Below are positions 34,293 to 48,369 of a DNA stretch of 64,000 nt, one piece after another; the stretch's first letter is position 1, and each line of letters begins with the position of its first letter. This DNA is from Rotaria socialis. Its lineage: Eukaryota > Rotifera > Eurotatoria > Philodinida > Philodinidae. The translations under genes and the position numbers were made by a program. Under the pieces are notes generated by a model. The model searched no databases, was not told where the DNA came from, and saw only the letters and a program-made list of their open reading frames with translations. The stretch lies in the NCBI GenBank assembly GCA_905331475.1, contig CAJNYU010000001.1, positions 124,001 through 188,000 of the forward strand. Direction: 5' to 3'.

Positions 34293-36099
34293 TCGTTTAA
34301 AGTTATGTTTATTATTAAAAATCACTTGAGGCCCTGCACTGTTTTGGGAGATTGGTGGATGCTGTTTTGCCCTGAAGATCAACTTTTTTTCCGTATTTTC
34401 TTACCATTATATAAGAAATCAGAAGTTATGTTGTAAATATCAAATGAACCGTATCTTTTCTTTATTTCAAAAAATGGTAGTAGATACATGTACACTCAAA
34501 AATATGTTGCTAAGCACTTATAAATTATAACCAATTCGACCTGCGTTATATTGATATAATTCCGACTAAATGAATGAAATTCTGCTTTTAAAATAGCTGG
34601 TTTCATTCAGCTTTTGATACTGTAACTTTTGCTATCTTACTTGAAAAAAATCTCTAATTTAGTGAAGTACAATCTCAGTGAATATTGATGAATCAATTTA
34701 TCGCTATTCTTCGGATAGTTCGTAAGTAGTATTAAAAGTTAATCTGTCCTAACTCCGCTACAGAGCATCCAAAGGAGCTGCAAATTTGTGTGCAGTGAAT
34801 CTAGATGATGGTCTTTCGAGTGTGCATAAAAAATACGAATCTTAACAATTGATTTGTGCCTAGGTTTCTGGGTCCTCTCATGAACTCTCTAGTAAGAAAC
34901 TGATTGCAAGCAAGGATTCCTCGACCACGATTTCCTTTGGTAGAGCTTTACTGAAAATCATAATTTCCTCGAGATTCCATTTTGTAATTGAGCAATCGGA
35001 CGGAACAATATGGTGAAACCGATTACAGATTTTGATTCTTCGATCCCGATAACCGTTGATCAAATTTTATCAAAAATTATTATCTTCTCGAAATACCCTT
35101 CCTTGTCTAGAATTTGTGGTGTGAAACTTTGAGAAACAAATTACAAATTCGGATTCACCGATCCTGATTACCTCCGGTCAAAGTTTATGAAGAATGACTG
35201 TCTGATAGAAACACCCTTCTCTTACTGGAAACATGGGATGTTCAGCCCTTAGTTTCCAAACAAGACAACGCTAACTTCCCTGACCTAGATGAAAGTGCTA
35301 GTTAACAAAGTTAACTTGAGGTTTCAATCTCGTTAAAATGCTAAAAATTTTTTATGGTAACAGTATATAGGGGTGTAAGCTTTAATGAGAAAAATATAGT
35401 GCCATATCGGGCAGTTCAATGCATATAATATTTCCATGTAAAAGAAAAGGGCCCAAAAATCGGCTTAATAGTACTTCTAGAATTTTTTTTACCCAGCCAA
35501 AATTACTTATAAGTGAAAATAAGTACTTTTCATGCTTTTTCACTAAAAATTACTATATTAAGTACTAGCGAACGTATGAAAAGATAATAAAATTCATTAG
35601 GAAACGTGAAAAATAGCAATAAATTATAATTTATGTTGCTGTATTAACATTAAAACTACTTAAAATCTTTTTAAACATTAGTTTTAAAAAAAATATATCA
35701 AGCTCTTTTAATATTAATACACCAAAATAAATGTTATTTTATTCCTATTTTTACTTTTCCTAGCGAATTCTACTATTTTTCAGACTTTCACTAGTACTTA
35801 ATACTATTTCTAGTCGAAAAGTAGGAAAAGTACCTAAAAAAGTTGGTTTTTGACTACTTTTGTCTTACACCAGTCCAATAGGTACTTTACCGTACTTTAA
35901 GGTACAAAAGTATCGTGCTTCCCCCTTGGATTAACCACAGAATGTTGACTAATATACTATCACCATATAATAACTTCTTCCTATACATCATAATGACTTT
36001 TCTAGTGTTATTGAGTATCTGAGAGCTACTACCGGTTCATTACAGTTATTCAAGCCATCCAAGAATTATGTTTCATTTTGAAAGAAATGCTTCAATATT

Positions 36100-36290
36100 T
36101 GAATACAGGTTAGATGGTCCTTGCAAAAATATCCTTTACAAAATGTCCTCGGGATTTTGTCCTCAGAAAAAATGTCCCTGGAGTTTCGTCCTTGAAAAAA
36201 TGTCCTGCAGCATAAATGTCCTTTGTGAAAGATATCCTTGGGAAATGGTCCTTCGTATGAAGATGTCCTTCGCCGTTAGAGATGCACCAG
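36100..36290. repeat. degenerate TGTCCTT-type repeats
   Basis: About nine irregular copies of a 20-25 bp unit containing AAAATGTCCT or a variant (36117-36275), which create short ORFs on both strands. Probably a decayed minisatellite. Confidence 0.55.
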
Positions 36291-36429
36291 TTTCTATTCC
36301 AACCAAGTTCAACCAACTCTAAAAATTGAAATTGGTGTATCTTATCCCTATTCATCGTGAAGGGTGAGCGTAGGGTGTGACTGTGGATCTGGTATTACTA
36401 CGTGTATATATATATATATATCTACATAT

Positions 36430-36589
36430 CAGAGACGTGCACAGGATAGGGCGGTCCTGTTGTTCTATCCTGCCTTGTAGGACAGGATGATATATAGATT
36501 TTGTCCTGTCCTGCCGCCTACCAGGACCAAGGTAGCCAACAGGACAGTCGAGAACAGGAGGAAAAAAATATGTTCTGTGCACATCTCTG
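36430..36589. mobile_element. MITE with CAGAGACGTGCACAG termini
   Basis: Left end CAGAGACGTGCACAGGA; right end, reverse-complemented, CAGAGATGTGCACAGAACA. ACATAT lies next to both ends (36424-36429 and 36590-36595), a probable target duplication of 6-8 bp. The 160-bp interior has repeated TCCTGTCCTGCC and GGACAGGA motifs. hAT-like, non-autonomous. Confidence 0.78.
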
Positions 36590-36651
36590 ACATATATTCC
36601 CTTTCTGAAAGAAAGGTTTATACGCAGCTTAAATATCTTTAAAGTTTGTTT

Positions 36652-36720
36652 GCATGTATGTATGTATGTATGTATGTATGTATGTATGTATGTATGTATG
36701 TATGTATGTTTGTTTGTTTG
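36652..36720. repeat. ATGT tetranucleotide microsatellite
   Basis: About 14-17 uninterrupted copies of TATG/ATGT, ending in TTTG repeats. Confidence 0.95.
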
Positions 36721-36739
36721 CCAAACCAATCAGACTTCA

Positions 36740-37030
36740 GAATGCACTAAACCAATAAAATTTTCAGCGTCAGGCCTTCGACAAAGATCTACCGAAGGTA
36801 TTCGGGGTCGGAAAATCCTAATCTGCGATCGGTTTTTTGATTTTTCGCTTTTTAGGACCCTGAAATAGTTTTTAGGAAAAAACGTTTTTTTGTATAAAGG
36901 TTGACCAAAGGAAATCGGGTTTGGGGAATCTGAATCTGTGATAATTTTTTGTTTTTTACTCCTAGCATTAGTGATTTTGTTTTGGAGAAAAGTTGATCGA
37001 AGGGTGCTGGAGTTGAAAAACAGAAACAAT
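36740..37030. repeat. degenerate ~105-bp tandem units
   Basis: The pattern GACAAAG or GACCAAAGG, then AATC.GCGATCGG or AATCTGTGATAA, then TTTTTTG and a TTTAGGA-type motif recurs at about 36776-36880 and 36900-36985. A third, weaker copy follows. Unknown family. Confidence 0.4.
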
Positions 37031-40000
37031 GATGAGTTTGTTTTACTAACTTAGGAATGGTAAGGAGTGGTAAGATTTGCTAATGTGATCATAGTTCTGG
37101 AGAAAGCTTCGCGGAAGAGAAACCAAGGTGGAGACCGCAATCTATAATAAATTAGTATCACTAATGTAAATAACTGTAGTGCCATTCAGTGAGCTTTCAT
37201 AAGTGTTACTTCTCGTCGTGAGTGGTGGCCCGTAGCAACACCTACGAACAACTAAGTGTCGATATTAAAGTTTTACTGTAGGTGTAATTAGGTGAATATT
37301 CAGAGAAGTTACAGGGTGTGGATATGAGTGTTGCTATTCTAACTGCTTCACTCACACTCATACCCACGCCCACACCCTCAAGATGCACTACTCCTTTGGG
37401 TATACAAGTAGAGTTTGTATGTTTTGTCTGATGTTCACAGTACTTTCGTTTGAACGTTGAGATACACTTTTGTAAAGAAATCAGAAAAAATGCTCGCTAG
37501 CAATCGACCCTTTCCAATATCCGATGATTCATCGCGTAATCTTATTCGTCCGAAGTCACGATATTCATACATAGGACTTCACATTTAAAGGTGTCCTGTT
37601 AGCGCTCACGCTCACGAAGAGCGACAAACACTTTAAATGTGTGTGTTTTATATCTCTTTGTTTATTCTTTTAGAAAACAAATGTTTATATACGCACACGA
37701 AAACAGAGTCAAGAAAATAGAGGGAAACGGAGAGAGAAAGGAAAAGAGAATAGATAGAATCGAGATATACGTTGCAGTAGAACACACTGTAACATGTCCT
37801 TACAACGAGATCGAAAATTTATCATTCGGCAGTATGTTGTCTTTGTTAATGCTGCGGTCTCACTTCTGCGAGACGATCTGATACTGTTTCTCTGTAGTTA
37901 CGTGGGCAAAGTCATTAGTTCAACGCCTTCCTAAGAGCAAAGCATGATCAAGACTGTTTCTTCGAGAAAGGAACAAAAGTCCTTCAAATAAATTAGTGTC
38001 ACTCAACATGACAAACGACAGTTATAGATATTTTCAGAAGAAATGACTCAGAACTCTAGACTTTCAATAGGAATGGCCTAATTTCTTTTCCATCTAAAGT
38101 GTTCCTAAACAGCTTTCAGATTTTTCAGCATGAATACATTCTGAAAAATATATTTTAGAAAAGTTTCAGGTGTTTTCCTGACGTTTTCTCTTTGTCTGAC
38201 AATATACCATAGTCGTTCCGAAAAAATCAAACAGAACTCGATATTTTCCGCTAGCAGGGCCATATTTTTTTTCATCAAAAGTATTTCCTACAACATATCG
38301 GAAGTTTCGACTGAAAAAAATTTAAAAAAAAAACTTTTCCAAAAAGTGGATGGGTCTCCATGGATTCACCCATATAATGATACGCGAAATGAACGGAAAC
38401 TTCAATGTCACTTATAGTAAAGATTTATACATTTCTTTTTCCGAAAGCAAATAATAATAAGAGAAATCCAGCTTGAATGGCGCTGTGTATTTAAAAGGTC
38501 CTCGTTAGCGCAAATATCTGTTATAATACGACTGAAAATTGTAAACACTTAAACGTTTTTGTTTCACATAGCACTTTAGCTGGTGAGTAACAGCAAAATA
38601 AAGAGAGTCATTTTATAGAATTAGAAAAAGCTGACATCACGCAACAGAAATCCGCGACTATCTTTAAAAGTTGCAAATCAACTGAATCAATTATCTTCTT
38701 GGCAAGCAACTGCATTTTTCTGCTCTTTATGTTGGTGAGAAAACATTCTTTCAGAAAAGGATCGGCAAATCCGTAGGATGAGCGTTACTTGTATACATAT
38801 CTTTTTTTTCTTTTTTGTGTGTTACATGAGCCAGATTCAAAATTCAACTGTGACTGTAAAATGACACTTATTATAAAGAATTTTCTACCAAGCATTATTA
38901 GATGGTATGTGTCAATAGATACACTTTCATCCGTTTGTGTAAAAAGAAGGATTTCTACTCGACGACTATTAACAGATGTTGTTCTTTAGAAAATTTGCTT
39001 TTGAATGAGAAAACAGAATAATAATAGGTTTTTTTTCATAAGGGAATTGAGATGAATAACAAATTAGATCAACATATAGATATACAAGCGTCTATTTTTT
39101 CAATTAATATTGCCTCTTTTGCGTAGCCTGAAGCTAAAAAAAGACTGAAGAATCAATTAAAATAAAAGCACTTGACGAGTGCTAACGCATACCATCAGTA
39201 TAACTGTGTTCGAGTAAGGATGGTAATTCATAAATTATGATATTATTTAGAAGAAAAATGTACTTTGCCCTCCCAAGTTCTATTTATACTTACTAGAATA
39301 AGTTTTCTATATAGCATTCATTATAAATAGTAAAGATTACTTTTTTTTGTATGTCATGATTCTGCGAGCAACATGAGTGAATTATATCAATTACAAATTA
39401 TTAGTGTTAATAGACAATCTTGGATAGTTCTTATATGAACTTGTTATTTTAACCAAATACAAAGAATGGTTCGTATTTGAATATGTGGCAGATACAGGTT
39501 TGTCTTAAATGATCGTAGATTTTTAAATAGAAAAATTTTTAACACGATTAAAAAGAAAGATGAATAGAATTCAAGAATAAAACTTTGAATCTATCAATCA
39601 TCAAGATCTTCTTCTTGCTCCATGTTGTTGATCATGATAAATGTAGATAGATGATTAACAGTTCTATATAAATAGCGTCTAATTAATATATACGGACTGG
39701 AATCGAAGCGAAATGAGTGTATAATCAATAACGATCGTAGAAAAATATCTATGATTTTCTTTTTAGTAATCGAAAAAAAGAAGAGTTATATACGTACGTT
39801 CTTTTGTTTCAGACAAAAGAAAGTTCGCTTTTTTTCTTTTTCAACTGCTAAAAACTGGAGATAATTAACTGATGTCTTTGTCAACTTATCGATTTTCTGC
39901 CGATAGTTCATTCATCATTGTGAGCCATTTCATTGTTGTGTTTCCGAAAGATTAATTAAAATGAAAATATAGAAAAACGTCCCGAAGAAGAATGTATAAT

Positions 40001-43000
40001 AAAGCGCCATTTCTAAAATTAGCAAACGGTACTCAATTATATTTTGCATTTTTATTTCGTGGGGATTCTCCTCGCAGTTTGTTGGATCTTTTGGAAAAAT
40101 TCTTTATCGAGGTTAACGCTTTTCTGTTATCTTAATCATACTTATGCCATCAAAAATTATTTAAAAAAGAGAAAGCTTATATTCAAGGTTTTTTTTATTG
40201 AGAAAACTAATACTAAGTGCCGAGATCTTCATGAAAGAATCTTTATTTGATATTTCGATTAGCTCAGTCGAACAAATGGCTATTTTTAATAAAAACAAAA
40301 TGGCAAGTACCATACAAGTGAGAAGGGAAACACGTAGAAAATAATATTTGTTTTACATTCATCATTTTGAAGCGGTAATGATTTACTTATTTCCACATCG
40401 TTGCATCGTTACTGAAATAATGGGTGAATGATTTAGAGGAGAAATGACTTCGTTCAAGAAATAAATATGACATTTCATAGTCGTTAAACAAGTTGTTTTA
40501 TCTCCTGAAGCCATCAAACAAAAATAGATCTTCATTTAAAATCAATTAGTTACATATCACGAAACAATATCTATTGTAAGTTTTGGGATCGAATGAATCG
40601 AAGTAAGTCTTTCGTTTTAAACAAAAATTTATCCATTATCAGAAAGCGTTACAATAGCTATTTTGATAGTCTATATTCGCGAATCATATTTAAATAGAGA
40701 CAGTTTTAGTCGTAACAAAAGTTGCATTCTGAAATAGAAGTTTCTTTCTTTGATTACTTCGTTGCAAAAAGATATTCTAGGCAGAGTCGATTTCCATAGA
40801 GTTTATTCAACCATCACGTTTGATCTCTATTTACGACCTAAATAAAGCTTAATAGAATAGTACGAATGCTCGAGTAAAAACTACCTATGTTCAGTCGAGC
40901 AAAAGCACAATGACCTTTTTTCCTTCATCAATATAGATCATAGTGATTAGCGAAAATCTTTTTCTGAAATAGTTTACTGGTGGCTCTCCGTATTTCAAAT
41001 ATTCAATGTCTGGATGAGCAGATTAGGATAGACCTTTGCTTATAAATTCTTAGATCAACCGAGTGATCTCTTTGTCCTCATCCCACATATATAAGTTTCA
41101 AGCATTCCCATTGCCATTGATGAAATATGCTAAGTTTTTACATTTGCTGAATTCTTGAGAGCATTTCGAAGACCGATTTTGATAAAAATCATTTGCCTCC
41201 CACAAGCATTTCGTTGCAAATCAAGAACAAATATTCAGCTACTTTAACCATTACACTACTTGAAAATAACACGATGAACATGAAATGGTTCATTACAATT
41301 CTACTGTAAATTTTATATTTGAATGAGACAACTACCGGTAGTTTCTTTGTCGAAATCGCATCGTTTCTCGTGACGAGTTTCACTCTTCATATTGAAACCT
41401 AGAATAATAATATAAATTTTCTTTAAATTGTAACTTTATAATTAGTTGCATATGTACCGAAGAAAAGAATATCGACTACAGTATTGAAGATTGACACTGT
41501 AAAAAAACTTATGAATTTAAAGAATCAATAATCTTTTCACTTTTTGTTCAGTGAACCGAACATTTCCTTGTGATGTAAGAATCAAAAGCAAATCTTCACT
41601 CTATAAGTTTTCTAAAATTCACTCGCTACTACGATAGAAAGATTTCGATGAAAAACAATCATTCATGCCAAGAATACATCAATGGTATCTTTAATATCTT
41701 CTTTCGGCACTTTGGCCGATATTTTAATTAAAATTATATTTCGTTAACCTATACTTTTTTCTTGTTTACAACGATTTATTTAATTATAATCATAAGTAAA
41801 CAAATCTGCACAGGAAGAAGAAACGGAGGAGAAAAAGAGAGGGGGCGGAAAGCACCGATGGGAAAAAGGAAAATACGGAGAATGAAGGAGATTCAGTATC
41901 ATAGAAAGATTTAGCATTCTCTAACATCAGTCTTATGCCCTAACAGGAATGGTTTGGTTTGAATTGAATAGAATATTACTTCGTGCCAATTTTTAGTTGA
42001 ATTCGTAGTAAATTAACCTATACTTGAGTTGATAAACATCAAGATTTGTTTCCGCTCGCTTTTAGGATACTCGTTTTTTAATTTTATTAAACGTTTGTTG
42101 CGATAAGATATCGTACTGCTGAATATAATGAAGAAATTTAAAACTAATCCGTATATGTTTTCAACCTGTCTTGTTACAACAAAATGCTATATCCCATTAA
42201 ATAATTTTTTTAATATAAAACATAATGTACGCAGTTGTTAATATTCAAAAAGTTTAGACATCTATCATTTCCTATTCCATTCAATCTATCAACTCATGTG
42301 AGCTCTCATCGAACACAATCAATATATAATCTGGGTATGAGTGTTTCATATTCAATCAAGTTCATTGTAAAGCATTGCAATTATATTAATATGATTTCCT
42401 ATTGTTACACGCTTAGAAATTCAATTACATATTTATGAATTACTATTTCCATTAGACGTTATTTTCTTTTGAGTACTAGATTCTTTTGGGTGATTAACAT
42501 TTTTGTTAATCAATATATTTACGATTTCGTACTTTTTTATATTAATCTTATACGTAGTGCTGACTGAAATAAACATTTGCTAAGAAATGCAATTTAACAG
42601 TCATTTGTAAGCTTTTTATTGATTTATCTATTTTTGTGGTTTTCAGTGAATATGCCCAAGTGCTCGACATTAATCTTAATAATTTTTATGATATAAATCA
42701 TTAACAAGAAGAAAAAAAAGTCTTTAATTGAATCAGCTTTTTCTCATGTTATTATCATTAAAAACGAACTACGGCTCAGACTAGTTTTTGCTTGATGAGA
42801 ATCTTTCATAGGATAATTATTATTATAAAATAAGAACGGTACGAGATATTTGATGAATGAATTTTTTCTAATGTTTATTCATGTTATCAAAAATAAAAAC
42901 ACATAATTTCTTCTTTTCTGATTAATCTGAGCGTTTTCACATCAGACAGCAGTAGATCTTCCGATTTCCTTCAAATATACACCCTCGCATCATATTTTAC

Positions 43001-44845
43001 AATCTCTTGATCTTTCTCCCATTCACGGATTTCACCTGTAAAGTAAACGTCAAATTCTTCCAGCTACCCACTGTGGTAATATGACATAAAATTCAGCAAA
43101 AATGAATCTAATAATATGCTACTAGCATCTTACGGAAGTGAGTAACAGTAATGATCGGAAATTCGCTTCTTTATGTTTTCAGATAAAAGTTAAAAAAATA
43201 AGAGTACAAAATAAATAAAAAGCTGTGTTTGCCGGAATAAGATTTGTTCTAGTTAATGTTAAATATTTTAGTATACATAAAAGCACAGAATTCTTTAGTT
43301 ACAAATACGCGAATGAATTGTTGCCACAAAGAAAATTTATGTTTATTCTTCAATTAAAAAAATTCATCGCTGTGATGTTGCTCAAATTCACTAATTAATT
43401 CAGATTAAAAAGCTTATGTGTTTCATTATTAATTGTACAGAAAGTAAATAATTCAGTTGATGAAAAAAATTAATCAAAAATAAGGGAGAGAAAAGGTCAT
43501 GTTTATCATGGCAATGAAAATATACGAAGAGAGTTACCCAAGCAATGCTTCTTTTTTTCTCGTTCTCTTAAATATTATATTTGGATGAACACGAACTTGA
43601 TGTGAATAAAAGCTCTGATAGATCATTATTTATCCAGACGAGAAATGTTTCGTTGTGTTCTTTTTCATGGTTACTAGAAAAAGGCGAGAAAGGAGAGAAC
43701 TCCTGTCTAGGTTCCATTTTAATATAAACGATGATATGATCACGTTAGTCGTTGAAAGATTTATTTTGTGCCTAGAGATTAAAACACAAAATGAGGAAAT
43801 TCCCCGGCATGCTCGACTCGGTTTGCAATGTTAACTTATTATTTGTAAAATTTATATCAAAATACACAGTGAAGACCAGTTTATTAATGATGTAGAATAT
43901 GAGTTATTTTTGACTTAATTGTGCATGTTGCTAAAGAAAACCTTATTAACCTTTCTCAATTACGAGTAAGCTGTAAGTTATATTGTTGTGTAACAGATAA
44001 TTAAATTATGTGAAAAATATCAAACGAATTTTCTCTATTATCATTTGTATTGAGAAATGATTCGATTCGGTATACAGTTCACGCCTTTCTCAAGACTAAT
44101 ACTATGCTTATGTCAGTCGGAACGGAAACGAAGCATATATGCTTGCCCTGTCCTTTCGCTAGTCTTGTTTTCATTTGAAATTCAGGATTATATGTCATGT
44201 TTTCTTTCCCACCATTTTGTACTGAATTCAGAAAACTCAGATATCCGACGTTGAGAATCAGCTTTTATAAAACTAGTCTTCAAAATCTCATGCACTAAGT
44301 CTAATCTCGTTATTAGTTGATTATATTATTTTCTCTATAAGATAAAATATTTTCCGCTTTTCTTTTCTAAGCATGACTTATTTGAAGAGCTTTTCAATTC
44401 CTTAAGTATACACTATTTTCCGTGCATATTATCTAATTTATTCTAAACACATTTTTCAAAAAAATTAAATTTCTTACTTATTAATTCCGAATAATAGGCC
44501 ATTGACTTTTGTTGTCCTAGGTTTAGATCATTCAAAGAACGCTAACATGAAACCAATCTCATTATCTGTCACGTACTATTCATAGTTTATATAAAATATA
44601 TATGTTTCAGGTTTCTATATATGCAATATTACATTTTGAATTGTTTTTCCGGTAGCAACAATTCTTTTTTCTTATTATCCCTCATTTAAAAAAGCACTTT
44701 AAATTATTTTAGGAGCCCTGCTATTATTGCATATTAAGAAAAACTTAAAAATTTATGAAGAAAAAGTAGACAAAGAAAGAAAAACAGAAATGAAATCTGT
44801 TTTTATTGTAACAATATTATTTTAGATGAAATATTAACGAGTGTT
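37031..44845. other. 7.8 kb without supported genes
   Basis: I find no exon with a recognisable domain on either strand, no tRNA, and few repeats. A small inverted repeat (CACATTTAAAG and CTTTAAATGTG) lies at 37579-37639, and GGGTGTGGATATGAGTGTTG versus CACTCATACCC forms a hairpin at 37314-37380. The final part presumably contains the promoter and possibly non-coding exons of the receptor at 44846. Short ORFs here look like chance. Confidence 0.4.
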
Positions 44846-47800
44846 TTGTTTATACTCATAAAATTAGATTTTTCAAGAAAAATGCTATTACATGATAGTT
44901 TTTTCTTTATTACACAACGGCGTATAAATGAAACATATTTTAGTCCAATCACGATTGCTCATTCTCCATTATTTCATTCAACATTAACATTATTTATCAA
45001 TATATTTGGTGCATGTTCGAATATCATTTGTATTCTATATCTTTCATCAATTATTTCACAATACAAACAGCGAAAATCAAGTGTAAATAAAATCGAACAA
45101 CAAAAACAATCTGTTCATGTACTTTCACATAAAAAATATAGATTTCTATTAATATTAACAAGTAACGATTTTTTCTTATGCTTATCAGCTATCATAAGTT
45201 GTCTTGATGAGAAATATTATTTTCAAGCATTAGTTGCTCGTTTTCATTTATGTTCACTTCATAATTTATTATGGAAGTTTACACTTCATTTTATTCCTCT
45301 ATTGACAATATTTATTCTGCTTCGTTATCATTATATATTAAATAAAAGATTTCCTACAAAAACTTTTACAACAACAACACTCGATCAATTACTTCTTACT
45401 GATCTATGCATTTTAATACCCTTTGTAATAGCACTTGCATGGTCTGTCGACGGTTTATGGTTATGGGGCGAAGCAAATATTCAAAATTTTGTTATACCAA
45501 CAGCAATTAATAATGAAATAAATCAAACAAAAGAATCATTCTCTACTTCACCAATGAATAAAACTTTTCATCAATCCTACGGTAAATTAGAAGGATACTA
45601 TGATAACAATGATTATTTGCCTGAACAACAAATCATTTGCTATTTACAAACAAATAATAATTTAAGTTTTACAGCCCGTCTTATATATTTAATTGAAGCT
45701 GATTATCTACTTTTATTTTCATTACATTTTATGGGTAAGTTAATAATCATTAAAGTTGTCGACTTTCAACAACAATACATATCAATATTTGACTTGATTT
45801 CTTATAAATATTTTCTTTCGGTGTATATATATATATATATATACGTGTGGGTTTGAGATTTAGAAGTTAATTATATTTAAACATAAATAGAAGACATTGG
45901 TCCTATAAATGAAACTAATGCTGCCGCAGAAAATTTTCCTAATCGAGCATAATTTGACTATTATGTTAGACGATAAGAAATTCATTCTTTTGTTTTCTTT
46001 TATAAATAATGCTCTCACTATAATTTTCTCCGGCTTGAATTAAATCACATTCCTATTCATCGTGCACCAATCAGTTGTTAGCATCTTCTTCAGCATTCCC
46101 TCAATTTGTAAAACGTACTTGATACTGTGCGTTGGCGTATATGATGATTCATCAGATTATTGAAATAATGTATGGCTAAAAATATATTTGGTTTCTGATA
46201 AGAACAGTAATTTTTAGGCCATCACTAATTTTTTACAATTCTTTTCCGATATAACGATACATTTTGTAAACATTCCCAAGAAAATTACAGCTATGATTTT
46301 TGCCAATCCGTTGCTTACTTATGAAACGTTCTTTTGCAAAAGAAAAAAAACATGAAGTTAAAAATTCTTACTGAAAATAATTTAATGTCAAAATCAATAC
46401 TTATTTTCTTAACAATAGAAATATATTTGACAATAATTTACATGTACAGGTTTTTGATGTATACTTATCCGATTTGTTAAAGCAAAAATAAAAACGTCAA
46501 AAAGATTTTTTTTCTATTTTAAGCTCAATCTTTTGATCCTTACTAAAGATTTGATGAGTTTTATAAAAACTCAAAGTTGAGTTGTATACGAGTTGCAATT
46601 GAAATTAGCAGATCCTGTCATTAGTTTACTGTGACATTCGTCGTTTCTAGGTAATTTCCAATTAACTGCAGCACTGACAGAACTGTCGGAAAGATCACTG
46701 TAATAAATTTGCTTCAACAGAAAACATTCAGATTGATAGTATACGTCGTTAGAAAACACGATGTTTCCTTTTGTTCTTTTTGTTTTCTATTAAATCCATC
46801 GGGCTTTAAATAGAGTTTTTTTTTCAGAATGATAATTGAGATGTTTTCCTTCTAATATCATGCTTCGGGTTACTTTTGATCGTTGCACTTTTCAGTTGAC
46901 GAATTGATTAGCAATTTAAATTACTGGCTTGACACAATACTTTTGCACTGGATGTTCTTCATATCCAGTAGTGCCAAAGTTGAAACTTGAGTTCAAGTTT
47001 CAAGTTTGACATATGCCAATATCTTGAATTTTCTTAAACTAAATGAGCATCTTTCATTAGTGAATTACTCTTGAATCAACTATTTTTTCGGCTAACATTA
47101 GCGACCATATTAATATGAAGCATAGTTTGATGTTATTAGCAGGTAGAGAGAGAGAGAGAGAGAGAGAGAGCTTTATGTTCGATTTCTTTTTATTTATTTC
47201 AAATCGAAAACAAATATCACATCACGCTTTTGGCGCACAACACAAACACGTGCACACATACTACTAATAGAAAAACCATCTATTTATATATATATATATA
47301 TATCGAGGGTTTGGAAAAAAATAGAAATATAAGTGCAAAATAAAGAATGACCTGAGATAATTCAGATCAAAGAAAAGAAAGAAAAAACATAACGAGAGTT
47401 AGCCGCTAACAGATGTAATAGACTTTTTACTTACAGAATGGTTGTTCTTCAAAAAATCAGTTTAGAAAAAATATTTTATGAGCTGATTTTCCAAGTTGCT
47501 AAAAGAATTAACATGAATTATTAAGTTTATCTCTATTGTTGATTATTAAACATATAAACTGATAGAAGAATCTCAGACGGATATATTCCAAATAGTATAT
47601 CACTTGTTTAAATTTCAGTATAATACTAGTTTACGAAAAAAAACAATTGAAGAACATCATTAGTTTAAATAACTCTATGTTCTTTAGAATCTTTTATACT
47701 TTCACATTTCGACTTAGTCGATGAAAAAGTTTTCTTTTTTTGTGCCTATAAATAACGATCAATTCTCAAAAGTCTCATTCAATTTTATAGCTAATAAATA

Positions 47801-48369
47801 TAATCTATTTAGGTCTTATTCTTGAAATATGTCTGCATATTCGTTTATCCTGTTGTTTAACAGCAAGAAAAATTTCACCATCATTTCTTCGTGAACAACA
47901 ATTATCACTCTATATACTATATATATTCACTTGTTTAACATTAACATCACTTCCATTTTATTTATATCGTACAATTGAAATTATATTTGATTCAATTACA
48001 TTATCATACCTTAACAGTATGATTAATAGTCGTACACTTGCTCAGGTCATTTTATCCGGTATCAGCTGTAAACCAGTATTATATTTTATTATATTTTCTC
48101 CGTCGAAATTTTTATTTAAATTTAAATGTTATACAACCATTAAAATTGAAAATATCAATCAGTTACAAAATATTTTATTGATTAAAAACCAACAAGACAA
48201 ATATGGACAACGTGCACCTCATGAACGTTACTCATTGAGATTTACTACGTTATATCCAAAAGTTCATGCTAAATTTCGATCATTATCACATCCAGCCATA
48301 ACAATTGATAATCGTCATTCAGTCTTGGTTGGACAAAATGAAATTATATCTAAGGATGATTTCCCATAG
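44846..48369 (+). CDS. 7TM receptor (rhodopsin-class GPCR), orphan
   Basis: Two exons, 44846-45734 and 47813-48369, phase 1; 481 aa. An N-terminal NET glycosylation site is followed by TM1 (LTLFINIFGACSNIICILYL), TM2 (FLLILTSNDFFLCLSAIISC), TM3 beginning at the conserved Cys (HLCSLHNLLWKF ... IFILLRYHYI), TM4 (ILIPFVIALAWSVDGLWLWG), and a long second extracellular loop with Cys (QQIICYLQT) and NKT/NQT sites. TM5 is ARLIYLIEADYLLLFSLHFM. Exon 2 carries TM6 (LYILYIFTCLTLTSLPFYLY) and TM7 (QVILSGISCKPVLYFIIFSP), then a cytoplasmic tail. The DRY position reads RYHY. The ligand is unknown; the topology and Asn-rich TM1-TM2 fit peptide-type receptors. An alternative start is Met12. The receptor pseudogene at 19.8-21.1 kb is from the same broad class. 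Confidence 0.85.
45735..47812 (+). other. long receptor intron with microsatellites
   Basis: A 2,078-bp GT..AG intron between TM5 and TM6. It holds TA runs at 45824-45843 and 47284-47303 and an AG run at 47143-47170. No other exon was found; length is unusual for this genome. Confidence 0.7.

Larger units (their letters stand above)
31775..35936. mobile_element. 4.16 kb fold-back element, ACAG target duplication
   Basis: The left end GGATTAATCCAAGGGGGAAA and reverse-complemented right end GGTTAATCCAAGGGGGAAGC are inverted termini, flanked by ACAG at 31771-31774 and 35937-35940. Just inside both ends are arrays of GGTACTTTA/CCGTACTTTA. Long inverted arms continue inward: 32605-32790 pairs with 33280-33470 (shared ATCATGATC, ATCCGCAGCT, AATTCACTGAAAAT), and 32340-32500 pairs with parts of 34900-35230 (shared GAATC.GAAT.TGTAAT). 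There is no recognisable transposase, so it is non-autonomous. Smaller nested repeats are listed separately. Confidence 0.78.

Noticed and set aside
36350-36868. ORFs with repeated YIHT or MYVC units
   Set aside because: Pure translation of the ATGT microsatellite and the neighbouring MITE.
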